Counted from the stretch's first letter, positions 6,637-15,476 are shown. The stretch is DNA of 30,097 bases from JBEKYD01 sp049509915 (GCA_049509915.1 JBEKZL010000077.1:1-30097); one strand, 5' to 3'. The notes: generated by a model not told the origin, from the letters alone. Program-made: numbers and translations.

Positions 6637-8109
6637 ATGACCAGACGAACGTTTGTGGGCGCCGTCGCCGCCTCCTCCGTCCTTCACGGCGATGAAGGTT
6701 GGATCGAGCTTTTCAACGGCCGGACGCTGGATGGCTGGCGCCCGAGCGAGAGCAAAGCGTCCTGGAAGGCCGCCGCCGGCTCGCTCGCCGCCGATGGCCC
6801 CCGCTCCCATCTTTTCTACACCGGCGGGGTGCACAACGCGAACTTCAAGAATTTCGAGCTGGAAGTGGAATGCCTGGCGCGCCATGGTTGTAACTCGGGC
6901 GTCTATTTCCACACCGCTTACCAGGAAACCGGATTCCCCATCAAGGGTTTCGAAGTCCAGGTGGACAATACCGCGACCGGCGAGGGCGGTTATATCGAGC
7001 GGAAGAAAACCGGCTCGCTCTACGGCATTCGCAATATCTACAAGCAGTTCATCCCCGACGACCAATGGTTCAAGATCAACGTCCTGGTGCGCGGCAAGAG
7101 CGTGCAGGTCCGGCTGGACGGGATGCTCGTGGTCGATTATGTGGAGCCCACGCCGCCGGTCGTCCCGCAGGGGGCGGAGACGCAGCGATTCCTGGATCGC
7201 GGAACATTTGCCCTGCAATGCCACAACGACGGGTCGAAGGCGCTGTTCCGCGCCGTCCGCGTGAAACCGCTGCCCGACGACCTGGCAACTCCCGGCGAAG
7301 CGCCCGTGGTCGACGATATTTTTCGCCAGATCATCGAAATCGGGCGTCACAATCTGCCCATGATCGATCATCACGTCCATTTGAAAGAAGGACTGACTCT
7401 GGAACAGGCGCTCGCCCGTTCCCGCCGCGACGGCATCGAGTACGGCATTGCCATCAACTGCGGCAAGCTCAATCCAGTGCAGGACGATCGCGCCGCGCTC
7501 GAGTACCTGGACCGCATGAAGGGCCAACCGTGCTTCGTGGCGATGCAGGCGGAAGGACGCGAATGGGTCGAGATGTTTTCCCGTTCGACCGTCGCCCAGT
7601 TCGATTACGTCTTCACGGATTCCATGACCTGGACCGACAATCGCGGCCGCCGGCTGCGCCTCTGGATCCCGGAAGAACTCGGGACCATCCCCGACACGCG
7701 CGAATTCATGGATACGCTGGTGGAGCGCACGATCGGAATCTTCGAGCATGAACCGGTCGATATCTGCGCCAATCCGACCTATCTTCCCGACGTCCTGGTG
7801 AAAGATTACGATGCGCTGTGGACCGAGGAGCGGATCGAAAAGGTGGTGACGGCCGCCGCCAGGAATAAAGTAGCCATCGAACTCAACAATCGCTACAAGA
7901 TTCCCAGCGCGAAGGTGGTTCGCATGGCCAAAGCGGCCGGCTGCAAGTTTACCTTCGGATCGAATAACTCGAGCCCGAAGGATTTGGGGCGCTCTGAGTA
8001 TGGAATCGGCATGGTGCGGGAATTGAACCTCGTGTGGCAGGATTTCTTCGTTCCGGAGGCCTGGTGGCCGAAGGCGATCGAACGCAAAGGATCGGCTTTG
8101 CGGGGGTGA
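6637..8109 (+). CDS. DUF1080 (3-keto-disaccharide hydrolase-type) domain fused to a PHP-like metallohydrolase domain
   Basis: This 490-residue protein has two domains. The start MTRRTFVGAVAASS is Tat-like (twin Arg then hydrophobic), implying export. Residues ~20-212 form a DUF1080 beta-sandwich: WIELFNGRTLDGW, NFELEVECLARHGCNSGVYFH, FEVQVDNT and WFKINVLVRGKSVQVRLDG. DUF1080 includes enzymes acting on 3-keto-glycosides. Residues ~240-485 look like a PHP/amidohydrolase barrel: DHHVHLKEG supplies an HxH metal motif (H246, H248), followed by ICANPTYLP, IELNNRYKIPSAKVV and FTFGSNNSSPKDLG. The upstream in-frame extension to 5698 is antisense to other genes and is not used. Divergent from the epimerase-like gene; the cyclase gene follows after 31 bp. 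Domain identity is fairly secure, the substrate unknown. Confidence 0.85.
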   Translation: MTRRTFVGAVAASSVLHGDEGWIELFNGRTLDGWRPSESKASWKAAAGSLAADGPRSHLFYTGGVHNANFKNFELEVECLARHGCNSGVYFHTAYQETGFPIKGFEVQVDNTATGEGGYIERKKTGSLYGIRNIYKQFIPDDQWFKINVLVRGKSVQVRLDGMLVVDYVEPTPPVVPQGAETQRFLDRGTFALQCHNDGSKALFRAVRVKPLPDDLATPGEAPVVDDIFRQIIEIGRHNLPMIDHHVHLKEGLTLEQALARSRRDGIEYGIAINCGKLNPVQDDRAALEYLDRMKGQPCFVAMQAEGREWVEMFSRSTVAQFDYVFTDSMTWTDNRGRRLRLWIPEELGTIPDTREFMDTLVERTIGIFEHEPVDICANPTYLPDVLVKDYDALWTEERIEKVVTAAARNKVAIELNNRYKIPSAKVVRMAKAAGCKFTFGSNNSSPKDLGRSEYGIGMVRELNLVWQDFFVPEAWWPKAIERKGSALRG

Positions 8110-8140
8110 GCGGGGTGCCAGGGTCTAACATGGGGATGCT

Positions 8141-9130
8141 ATGAACAGGAAGCCAATCGCCCTACGCGTCGCCGTATTGGTGTCTTTCGCATGCTGTGCC
8201 GCCCTGCCCGCGGCCGACAGCGCTCATGCCACCCGCGCGGACGTGAACCGCTGGATGAAAGAACTCTCCAACTGGGGCCGCTGGGGCAAAGACGATCAGA
8301 AGGGGACATTCAACCTGATTACACCCGCGGTGCGCCAGCGCGCCGCCGCCCTGGTGCGCGCCGGCATCTCGGTTTCGCTCGCGCGCACCGATTCCACCGA
8401 GGCCGCTTCGGACAATAAACCCGCGTTCGGGCACGTCATGTTGGTCACCGCCGCGAACCCCTCCGCCCAATTCGCCATGGACCGCTACACCGAGGAGTAT
8501 CACGGCTCCGGCATCACTCACCTGGATGCCCTGTGCCACATGATCGGCGCCGCGGCCCTCTTCAACGGCTTTCCGCGCGATTCCGTCACTCAGGCCGGCG
8601 CGGCGAAACTGGACGTGTTGCATATGAAGGACGGTATCTTCGCGCGCGGCCTCTTGATGGATATTCCCCGGCTGAAGGGCGTGGAGTTCCTCGAACCGGG
8701 CCAGCCCATCTACCCGGAAGACCTGGACGCGTGGGTCAAGAAAGCGGGAATCAAAATAGAGCCAGGCGACGTCATCCTGATCCGCACCGGCCGCTGGGCA
8801 CGCCGCGCCAAAGCGGGGCCCTGGGATATCGGCGCCAAAGCGGCGGGACTGCATGCCAGTTGCGCGCGCTGGCTGCACGCGCGCGACGCCGCCATACTCG
8901 GCAGCGATTTCGCCGCCGACGTGATGCCATCCGGAGTGGATGGCGTAGCCATGCCGATTCACCAATTGGCCCTGGTCGCCATGGGGATGCCGATCCTCGA
9001 TAATTGTGACCTGGAAGCCTTGAGCGAGACCGCTGCGCGGCTCCAGCGTTGGGAATTCCTGATCGTGGCCGCGCCCGAGCCCGTGCCCGGCGGGACCGGG
9101 TCGCCCATCAATCCCGTCGCCATCTTCTGA
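8141..9130 (+). CDS. Secreted cyclase / kynurenine formamidase-like hydrolase
   Basis: This 329-residue protein belongs to the cyclase family (metal-dependent hydrolases related to KynB and isatin hydrolase). A signal peptide (RVAVLVSFACCAALPAADS) points to the periplasm. The metal-binding motif HGSGITHLDALCH is at 121-133, giving H121, H127, D129 and H133 of the family HxGTHxDxxxH pattern, with Ile replacing Gly/Thr at one position. GDVILIRTGRW and ILGSDFAADVMPSG are further typical blocks. Family members hydrolyse amides, lactones or cyclic compounds, so formamidase activity should not be assumed. GGGGA precedes the ATG within 8 bases. It follows the DUF1080-PHP gene by 31 bp, probably in the same transcript. 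Confidence 0.85.
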   Translation: MNRKPIALRVAVLVSFACCAALPAADSAHATRADVNRWMKELSNWGRWGKDDQKGTFNLITPAVRQRAAALVRAGISVSLARTDSTEAASDNKPAFGHVMLVTAANPSAQFAMDRYTEEYHGSGITHLDALCHMIGAAALFNGFPRDSVTQAGAAKLDVLHMKDGIFARGLLMDIPRLKGVEFLEPGQPIYPEDLDAWVKKAGIKIEPGDVILIRTGRWARRAKAGPWDIGAKAAGLHASCARWLHARDAAILGSDFAADVMPSGVDGVAMPIHQLALVAMGMPILDNCDLEALSETAARLQRWEFLIVAAPEPVPGGTGSPINPVAIF

Positions 9131-9131
9131 A

Positions 9132-9228
9132 GGTGGGGCAGGCGGTTCGCCTGCCCTCTCCCGCGTTACGCGCAGCGGACGCGGCGAACTTCGCTCGTTA
9201 GCTGCCAGGCGGAACCGCCTACCCCACC
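9132..9228. repeat. REP-like inverted repeat
   Basis: The left arm begins GGTGGGGCAGGCGGTTCG at 9132; the right arm ends AACCGCCTACCCCACC at 9228. The arms pair over about 22 bases with one mismatch and one extra base, around a GC-rich loop of ~50 bp containing smaller dyads (CGCGTTACGCG). It starts immediately after the cyclase stop codon. The first 11 bases from 9133 (GTGGGGCAGGC) recur at 11810, so this is probably one copy of a dispersed REP/MITE-type family. It could also act as a transcript-stabilising hairpin. Confidence 0.7.
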
Positions 9229-9324
9229 AATTCCTGAATTCGACACTTGACGATGTGCAATGGCGCTAAAATCCTAGCGGCGGCCTGATTGTAACTGTCG
9301 GACGGCAGGCCGGCCCGACTTGCC

Positions 9325-10803
9325 ATGATCCAGGGTTGCGCCACGATCCTCCTTATTGTCCTGCCGGCGATTGCCGGGGCACAGGTCGCGGCGGCCACCG
9401 TCGTCGGCATCCGCGGCAGCCAATTCACCATCGATGGGCAGGTGACCTACACTGCCGCCGCCGGTTTCCCCCACGCCGATCCGAACCTGACCGGGACGCT
9501 CCTGAACGTGCGCGCCGTGCAGGCGATTTTCGACGACGCCAACTACCCCAGACAGGGTTCCCGAGCCAACCCATACCGCTCCAACACCCTGGGCGACATC
9601 TTCTGGGACTATCCCGACGGCCCCTGGGACCCGGAGCGAAATCTCCGCGAGTTTCTGGCCGCGCTACCGGACTGGAGACGCAGCGGCGTCCTGGCGTTCA
9701 CCGTCAACCTGCAAGGCGGCGGACCGCCGGACGGCAACTACGGGGAGAAGATCACCCTGCAACCTCACAACAACAGCGGCTTCGACGAGCACGGAAACCT
9801 GAAGCCCGCCTACGCCGGGCGGTTGCGCCGCGTCATCGCCAAAGCCGATCGCCTGGGAATGGTGGCCATCGTCGGATTCTTCTATTTCGGATCGAACGAG
9901 CGCATCCAGATCGCCCCGGACGACCGCTACGTGAAGGAAGCCATCCGCCAGGGGTGCCGCTTCCTGAAGGAACTCCCCAATCGGAACGTCCTCATCGAGA
10001 TCAATAACGAGATGAATCCGCGCACCTACAAGCACCACATCCTGCAGCCCGATGGAGCGCTGGACGCGGTGCTGCTGGCGCAGCAGACGGTCGATCGCCA
10101 GATTCCGGTATCGATGAGCTGGTCCGGCGGCATCATGCCGCGCGGAGGCCGTGGAGATGCCGCGCTGCGCGCGGTGGATTACGTCATGTTCCACACCAAC
10201 GGACAAACCCCGGAGGAGGTTCATGAGACCATCCACGCCATGCGCCAATGGACAGGCTACAGCCGGCCCATGATCATCAACGAAGATGGAGTCAGCACGT
10301 TCAATCTTGAGGCGGCTGTCCAGGAGCACGTCGGCTGGGGCTATTACGATAACGGGCTGGGCAATTATCGCGACGGCTTCCAGAATCCGCCGGTGAACTG
10401 GAAGATCAGCTCGCCGCTCAAGTGGCTGTTCTTCGAGCAGGTGGCGCGGCTGACCGGCTCGCCCGCCCCGGCCAGGCCGAACTACGCCGCGGCCGACACG
10501 CCGCTCATTGAGGTAGCCGGCCTGAAGCCGGACCAGATTCTCACCGAGCCGGCCTGGATCGAGGCCATCGTGACGGACCGCCATCCGCGCTGGCCCATCA
10601 AGCGGGTGGAATTCTTCATCGACGGCAAGCCCTACAGCTACCGCACCCACGCCCCCTACCTGCTCAACAACCAGGAATGGTGGGACATGGTGGATGTACC
10701 GGCCGGCCGCCACGTGCTGCGCGTGGTGGCCTACGACATGCGCGGTCCACGCTTCACCGAGCTGTGTTCCTTTGTGGAAATTCCTTTTGCGATAGAGAAG
10801 TGA
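9325..10803 (+). CDS. Secreted GH5-like TIM-barrel glycosidase (putative)
   Basis: This 492-residue protein has a short signal peptide (MIQGCATILLIVLPAIAGAQ). The body has the layout of clan GH-A barrels. Strand-4 VLIEINNEMNP carries Asn228-Glu229, the usual acid/base pair, and strand-7 PMIINEDGVS carries Glu320 as candidate nucleophile. FTVNLQGGGPP and VAIVGFFYFGSNERI are earlier barrel strands. The last ~80 residues (WIEAIVTDRHPRWPIKRVEFFIDGKPYSY ... HVLRVVAYDMRG) form an Ig-like beta domain resembling carbohydrate-binding or 'Big_9'-type modules. I cannot place it in a numbered GH family with certainty. It precedes the isomerase gene by 10 bp, indicating one transcript. A long open frame on the opposite strand (9664-10833) is a shadow. 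Confidence 0.75.
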   Translation: MIQGCATILLIVLPAIAGAQVAAATVVGIRGSQFTIDGQVTYTAAAGFPHADPNLTGTLLNVRAVQAIFDDANYPRQGSRANPYRSNTLGDIFWDYPDGPWDPERNLREFLAALPDWRRSGVLAFTVNLQGGGPPDGNYGEKITLQPHNNSGFDEHGNLKPAYAGRLRRVIAKADRLGMVAIVGFFYFGSNERIQIAPDDRYVKEAIRQGCRFLKELPNRNVLIEINNEMNPRTYKHHILQPDGALDAVLLAQQTVDRQIPVSMSWSGGIMPRGGRGDAALRAVDYVMFHTNGQTPEEVHETIHAMRQWTGYSRPMIINEDGVSTFNLEAAVQEHVGWGYYDNGLGNYRDGFQNPPVNWKISSPLKWLFFEQVARLTGSPAPARPNYAAADTPLIEVAGLKPDQILTEPAWIEAIVTDRHPRWPIKRVEFFIDGKPYSYRTHAPYLLNNQEWWDMVDVPAGRHVLRVVAYDMRGPRFTELCSFVEIPFAIEK

Positions 10804-10813
10804 GGTCCATCGA

Positions 10814-11797
10814 ATGAAACATGCCATCATCACGTCGTTTCTGGGGAAGCTGCGCGACCGCTTCTGCGAATATCAGGAGCCGCTTTCGATCCAGCAGAAG
10901 CTCGAGCGAATGGCGCAAATACCGGGTGTGACCGGAGCCGAAGTGGTGCACCCGTACGAGGTGGACACGGTGGAAGCCATGCGGGCGCATCTGGACCGCC
11001 TGCACCTGGGAATTTCGGCAATCAACGTCAACATCAAGGGAGATCCGATCTTCGCCTACGGATCGCTGTGTTCTCCCGACGCCGCCGTGCGCAACAAGGC
11101 TTGCGGCATGATCAAAGCCGCCAAGGATTACGCCAAAGCCCTCGGCGCCGACAAAGTAACTTGCTGCCCGCTCAGCGACGGCTACGACTATCCGTTCCAT
11201 ACCGATTACCGGAAGGCGTGGAGTCGTATGGTGGACACGGTTCGCCAAGCCGCCGAACACCTGCCCGAGGTTCCCCTGTTCATGGAGTACAAGCCGTCGG
11301 AGACGCGGGTTCACTGCACTCTCGATTCGGCGGCCAAAGCGTTGCTCCTGTGCGAGGCCGTGGGCAATCCGAATGTCGGCGTAACCATCGACATCGGCCA
11401 TTCGATCTATGGCGGCGAGACTCCCGCCGAAGCGCTGGCCCACGTGGCCATGAGCGGATTCCCCTACTACGTCCACATCAACGACAACAATGGCAAGTGG
11501 GATTGGGACCTGATGGCGGGCACCAGCAATCTCTGGCTGTACATCGAGTTCCTCTATTATTTGAAAGAGCTCAAGTACACCGGCTGGATCACTTCCGACA
11601 CCTCGCCGGTGCGGCAGGACGCCATTGAGACATTCGCCTTCAACGTGCGCATTACCGATCGCATCTGGAACTGGCTCGACCAGATGGATCGGGAAGCGAT
11701 CGGCCATCATCTGGAGCGCCATGAGTTCCTGCCGATCATGAAAATGATGGAGACATTTCTGTTTGCCGATGCGAAGGCCCCGATCGGCGCGCACTGA
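10814..11797 (+). CDS. Xylose-isomerase-like TIM-barrel protein (sugar isomerase/epimerase family)
   Basis: This 327-residue cytosolic protein (no signal peptide) has the AP_endonuc_2 fold: FMEYKPSE supplies a metal-binding Glu on strand 5, VGVTIDIGHS Asp/His on strand 6, YYVHINDNNG His/Asp on strand 7, and WITSDTSPVRQD a late acidic residue. Members interconvert ketose and aldose sugars or act on keto-inositols and 3-keto-glycosides. The substrate cannot be inferred from sequence. It starts 10 bp after the GH5-like gene stop, so co-expression is likely. It is followed by an REP-like hairpin and an MFS transporter. Confidence 0.85.
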   Translation: MKHAIITSFLGKLRDRFCEYQEPLSIQQKLERMAQIPGVTGAEVVHPYEVDTVEAMRAHLDRLHLGISAINVNIKGDPIFAYGSLCSPDAAVRNKACGMIKAAKDYAKALGADKVTCCPLSDGYDYPFHTDYRKAWSRMVDTVRQAAEHLPEVPLFMEYKPSETRVHCTLDSAAKALLLCEAVGNPNVGVTIDIGHSIYGGETPAEALAHVAMSGFPYYVHINDNNGKWDWDLMAGTSNLWLYIEFLYYLKELKYTGWITSDTSPVRQDAIETFAFNVRITDRIWNWLDQMDREAIGHHLERHEFLPIMKMMETFLFADAKAPIGAH

Positions 11798-11809
11798 GTG
11801 CTCTTGAGC

Positions 11810-11846
11810 GTGGGGCAGGCCCTCGGCCTCTTAGGCCGTGTGCCCC
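11810..11846. repeat. REP-like hairpin before MFS gene
   Basis: GTGGGGCAGGC at 11810-11820 is identical to 9133-9143. A compact hairpin follows: outer arms GGGGCA/TGCCCC and inner arms GGCCT/AGGCC around CTT. There is no T-run afterwards, so it is not a classical intrinsic terminator. It falls between the isomerase stop and the preferred MFS start at 11861. It argues against the earlier in-frame GTG at 11798, which would translate the repeat. Confidence 0.55.
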
Positions 11847-11860
11847 TCTTCACGGAAGCC

Positions 11861-13120
11861 ATGACACACATACGGATCCCCCTCACCCGCCGCCGATGGG
11901 CCGTGGTGGCGGTTTTGTTTTCACTCTCCGTCCTCACGATTCTCGACCGCGTATCCGTCTCGGCGGCCAAGCCCGAGATGTCTCGCGATCTGGGGCTTAC
12001 CGATGTCACTTTCGGACTTATTTTCGGGGCCTTCGCCCTTGGCTACGCGCTGTTTCAGATTCCGGCCGGTTACTTTGCCGATCGCCTCGGCCCGCGCGCG
12101 CTGGTGGCGGCCGTGGTCGGCCTCTGGTCGCTGTTCACCGCGCTGACCGCGGTGGTGAGCCAGGCTGGCCTGCTGGTGGCCATCCGTTTTCTGTTCGGAG
12201 CGGCGGAAGCGGGGGCCTTCCCGGCGTCGGCCCGCGCGATCCGTTCCTGGCTGCCGGCCCGCGAAACCGGCGTGGCCGAGGGGGTCTTGTTCAGCGGCTC
12301 GCGCCTGGGAGCGGCGTTCGGTTTGACCGTTACTTCATGGTCGGTAGCCGCGCTCGGATGGCGGTCGTCGTTCTACGCTCTGGGAGCCGTCGGCATCGCC
12401 TGGATGGCGGGTTGGCTGGTCTTCTTCCGCAACACACCCGACCAGGCCCGGGGAGTGCCGGAACCCGAGCGCGCCTATATTCGCGCGGGACGCGCCGAGA
12501 CGCCCCAGGCCGCCGCCGCGGACTGGAAGAGCGTGTTCCGTTTTCGCGAGACGCCCGCCCTGCTGGCGCAGTACTTCGCTTCGAACTTCACCTTCTTTCT
12601 CTGCTATAGCTGGCTGCTGCCGTACTTGCGCGATCAGTATCGGTTGAGCGCGGCGGATGGAGGATTTTTCGCGGCCATCCCGCTGCTGTTTGGTGCCGCG
12701 GCCAACTGGTTGAGCGGAGCCGTAGTCGACTCGCTCTACCGCCGTAACCGGCGCCGCCAGTCCCGCATCCTCCCCGCCGTGGCCGGATTCCTGCTGGGAG
12801 CCGCGGCACTGGTGGGCGCGATTCACGCCACCTCGGTGTGGGGAGCCGTCGCCTGTTTCGCCATCGCCACTTTCGGCGTCGACCTCACTCTCAGCCCGAG
12901 CTGGACGTTGTGCATCGACATCGCCGGCCCCAGCACCGGAACCCTCAGCGGCGCCATGAACATGTCCGGCAATATCGGCTCCTTCGCCAGTTCCGTCGCC
13001 TTTCCCTTGCTGCTTCGGTGGACCGGCAGCTCCGCCGCGTATTTCTACTGCGCGGCATTTGTTAATATCCTGGCGGCCCTGCTCTGGTGGAGCCTGCGCG
13101 AGCCAGAGCCGCGACGGTAA
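11861..13120 (+). CDS. MFS transporter, ACS (anion:cation symporter)-like
   Basis: A ~419-residue membrane protein with about 12 predicted helices. The region after helix 1 reads LDRVSVSAAKPEMSRDLGLTDVTFGLIFGAFALGYALFQIPAGYFADRLGPR, with the MFS motif A-like GYFADRLGPR loop between helices 2 and 3. FGAAEAGAFPASARAIRSWLPARETGVAEGVLFSGSRLG is typical of the glucarate/galactarate/hexuronate-type ACS subfamily, which imports organic anions and sugar acids. The ATG at 11861 is chosen because the longer frame from 11798 would run through a repeat hairpin. It sits between two isomerase-like genes and is probably the inner-membrane uptake step of this locus. The specific substrate is inferred only as an anionic sugar derivative. 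Confidence 0.85.
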   Translation: MTHIRIPLTRRRWAVVAVLFSLSVLTILDRVSVSAAKPEMSRDLGLTDVTFGLIFGAFALGYALFQIPAGYFADRLGPRALVAAVVGLWSLFTALTAVVSQAGLLVAIRFLFGAAEAGAFPASARAIRSWLPARETGVAEGVLFSGSRLGAAFGLTVTSWSVAALGWRSSFYALGAVGIAWMAGWLVFFRNTPDQARGVPEPERAYIRAGRAETPQAAAADWKSVFRFRETPALLAQYFASNFTFFLCYSWLLPYLRDQYRLSAADGGFFAAIPLLFGAAANWLSGAVVDSLYRRNRRRQSRILPAVAGFLLGAAALVGAIHATSVWGAVACFAIATFGVDLTLSPSWTLCIDIAGPSTGTLSGAMNMSGNIGSFASSVAFPLLLRWTGSSAAYFYCAAFVNILAALLWWSLREPEPRR

Positions 13121-13185
13121 AGGGAGCGGTCGGACCACCCGATAATGGAGACTGAAACCTATGTCGTCGAGGACCGTCTGATAAC

Positions 13186-14070
13186 ATGCCAATCCGCATC
13201 GGCGCCACCACCTATGTTTTCCGATATCTGTTAGCCTCGGCGAGGGCCCCAGCTCTCGCCGGATTGCTCGCCATGGCCAAGGCGGCCGGCCTTGAGCGGC
13301 TGCAGGTCTGTGAGAATGCCCGCCCGCTGTCATTAGGTCCCGCGGGCTGGGCGGAGCTGGCCGGCTATGCCCGCGAAATCGATCTCGAGATCGGCCTTGG
13401 CTCGATGACGCTCGATCCCGCCACCGTGCGCGAATATCTCGACCGGGTAACCGCGATCGAAGGATCGATGTTACGCATCGTGCTCGAACGAGCCGGCGCC
13501 GGCCCTCTTTCCGTGGATCGCATCCAGGCGTTTCTCGATACAATTGTTCCCGAGCTCGAAAGCAGGGGCGTTCGCCTCGCCATCGAAAACCACTTCGATA
13601 TTCCCTCCCGCCTTCTGGCCCGGGCGGTCGACGGCTATCCCCGCCATTCGGTCGGATTCTGTGTCGATGTCGCCAATTCATTGCGCAATTTCGAGGATGG
13701 CGACACGGTTCTCGATCTTCTCGGCGATCGTGCTTTCTGTTATCACTTTAAGGACTACCGCATCGCCGGCTCGAACGTCGGCTTCTCGGTGATCGGCGCG
13801 CCGTTCGGAGAAGGCGTGTTCCATTGGCGCCGGGCGATGGAACGTATTCTCGGGCACACCCCGGACCCGGAGATTTATCTCGAAACCTGGACGCCATCCA
13901 GCGGAGATGCCGAAGCGGATGTGTCGCTGGACGCGGAATGGCTGCGGAAATCCATCGCCAACTTTCGAGGGGCGGTGACCGATGCCAATGGGGCCCATAA
14001 ATCGGCTGCCGCAATCAACTCCGTGCCTCCGGAGCCTGGCGGCGCAACGCCGATGACGGCGAAGGAATAG
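13186..14070 (+). CDS. Second xylose-isomerase-like TIM-barrel protein, extended C-terminus
   Basis: This 294-residue protein has the sugar isomerase/epimerase fold: RLAIENHFDIPS (metal-ligand Glu/Asn/His), VGFCVDVANSLRNFEDG (Asp), FCYHFKDYRI (His, Lys, Asp), APFGEGVFHWRRAMERI and EIYLETWTP. It is diverged from the 10814-11797 protein, so the two probably catalyse different steps. The expected fold ends near residue 265 (LRKSIANFRG). The last ~28 residues (AVTDANGAHKS to MTAKE) read antisense through a permease relic at 13983-14164, so the natural stop has been lost and replaced by an accidental tail. The gene follows the MFS gene by 65 bp. Confidence 0.8.
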   Translation: MPIRIGATTYVFRYLLASARAPALAGLLAMAKAAGLERLQVCENARPLSLGPAGWAELAGYAREIDLEIGLGSMTLDPATVREYLDRVTAIEGSMLRIVLERAGAGPLSVDRIQAFLDTIVPELESRGVRLAIENHFDIPSRLLARAVDGYPRHSVGFCVDVANSLRNFEDGDTVLDLLGDRAFCYHFKDYRIAGSNVGFSVIGAPFGEGVFHWRRAMERILGHTPDPEIYLETWTPSSGDAEADVSLDAEWLRKSIANFRGAVTDANGAHKSAAAINSVPPEPGGATPMTAKE

Positions 14071-14164
14071 CGGTTGATCGTGATCCGCTGGCCAACGACG
14101 TTCGGGCCGTCCGCCGGCGATTGGAACAGCTCTTTAGCCAATGGCTGACTGCGGAACGCTCGCG
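13983..14164 (-). pseudogene. Relic of an ADOP/MacB-like permease
   Basis: On the minus strand this reads DGPNVVGQRITINRYSFAVIG, then VAPPGSGGTELIAAADLWAPLA. It matches the MacB periplasmic-core segment of ADOP permeases (family form: D-P-x-V-V-G-R-T-I-x-L-N, then VIGVAPPGF, then DLWVPL). The complete ADOP in this window has the comparable DASAIGRRLVVDGKAREVIGV. Similarity ends abruptly near 13983. The frame stays open back toward the ndk stop at 14165, with no start or other permease parts. Only ~55 codons of an ~800-codon gene survive. Confidence 0.75.
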
Positions 14165-14580
<416 letters not shown>

Positions 14581-14584
<4 letters not shown>

Positions 14585-15447
14585 AAACGATTCTTGACTT
14601 TGGCTCCCATTTCGGCGGGCGAGCCGCACACGTCGATGCCCGCGTCCTTCATGGCTTGAATCTTGTCGCTGGCCTTGCCCGAACCGCCGGCGACGATGGC
14701 GCCGGCGTGGCCCATGCGCCGCCCCGCGGGGGCCGTCTGCCCGGCCACAAAACCGATCACGGGCTTGCTCACGTGGGCCTTCACATAGGCCGCCGCGGTC
14801 TCTTCGGCATTGCCGCCGATCTCGCCAATCATGACGATGGCGTGGGTGTCGGGATCGGCATTGAACAGTGCCAGGGCGTCCAGGAAGGTAGTGCCGACGA
14901 CCGGATCGCCGCCGATGCCGATACAGGTCGACTGGCCGATGCCGAGGCCGGTCAACTGGCCCACCGCTTCATAGGTGAGGGTGCCCGAGCGCGAAACCAC
15001 GCCCACGTGGCCCTCCAGATGAATGCGCCCCGGCATGATGCCGATCTTGCATTTGCCGGGCGAGATGATGCCGGGACAGTTGGGGCCGATCAGCCGCGTG
15101 CTCTTGCCCTTCAGAAATTGCCACGCCTTCACCATGTCCAGCGCGGGGATGCCTTCAGTGATGGCGACTACCAGGGCGATGCCGGCGTCGGCCGCTTCCA
15201 TGATGGCGTCGGCCGCAAACGGCGGCGGCACGAAAATCACACTGGCGTTGGCTCCGGTGGCGCGGACGCCCTGCGCCACGGTGTCGAAGACCGGCAACCC
15301 GAGATGCTTGCCGCCGCCCTTACCGGGAGTCACGCCGCCCACCACGCTAGTGCCGTACTCGATGGCCTGCCCGGCGTGGAACGTGCCTTCCCTGCCGGTG
15401 AATCCCTGCACCAGCAGGCGCGTGTTGCGATCGACCAGTACACTCAT
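14581..15447 (-). CDS. sucD: Succinyl-CoA synthetase, alpha subunit
   Basis: This 288-residue subunit interconverts succinyl-CoA and succinate with NTP formation in the TCA cycle, as a partner of SucC. The N-terminal CoA-binding fold shows VQGFTGREGTFHA and GGVTPGKGG. SRSGTLTYE and GEIGGNAEETAA belong to the ligase fold, and the phosphorylated His247 is in RRMGHAGAIVAGG. Length is typical. It lies 29 bp after the sucC stop and overlaps ndk by 4 bp, so the three form an operon. Confidence 0.97.
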
Positions 15448-15476
15448 TGTTTTTTCCCGTGAAGCGCCGCCAACCC

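Noticed and set aside
5869..7749. Long minus-strand open frame of about 626 codons
   Set aside because: Only the part below 6549 has reductase motifs. The rest is antisense to the DUF1080-PHP gene and has no family-like sequence; high GC makes long antisense frames common.
9664..10833. Minus-strand open frame of 389 codons
   Set aside because: Mirror of the GH5-like gene, His/Val/Gly-rich without motifs; the plus-strand frame has clear catalytic blocks.
11812..11846. Intrinsic terminator between the isomerase and MFS genes
   Set aside because: The hairpin is good, but no T-run follows and its sequence matches the repeat at 9132; treated as a REP-like element.
12335..13681. Minus-strand open frame of 448 codons
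   Set aside because: Antisense to the MFS and isomerase genes, Arg/Gly-rich, no family motif.
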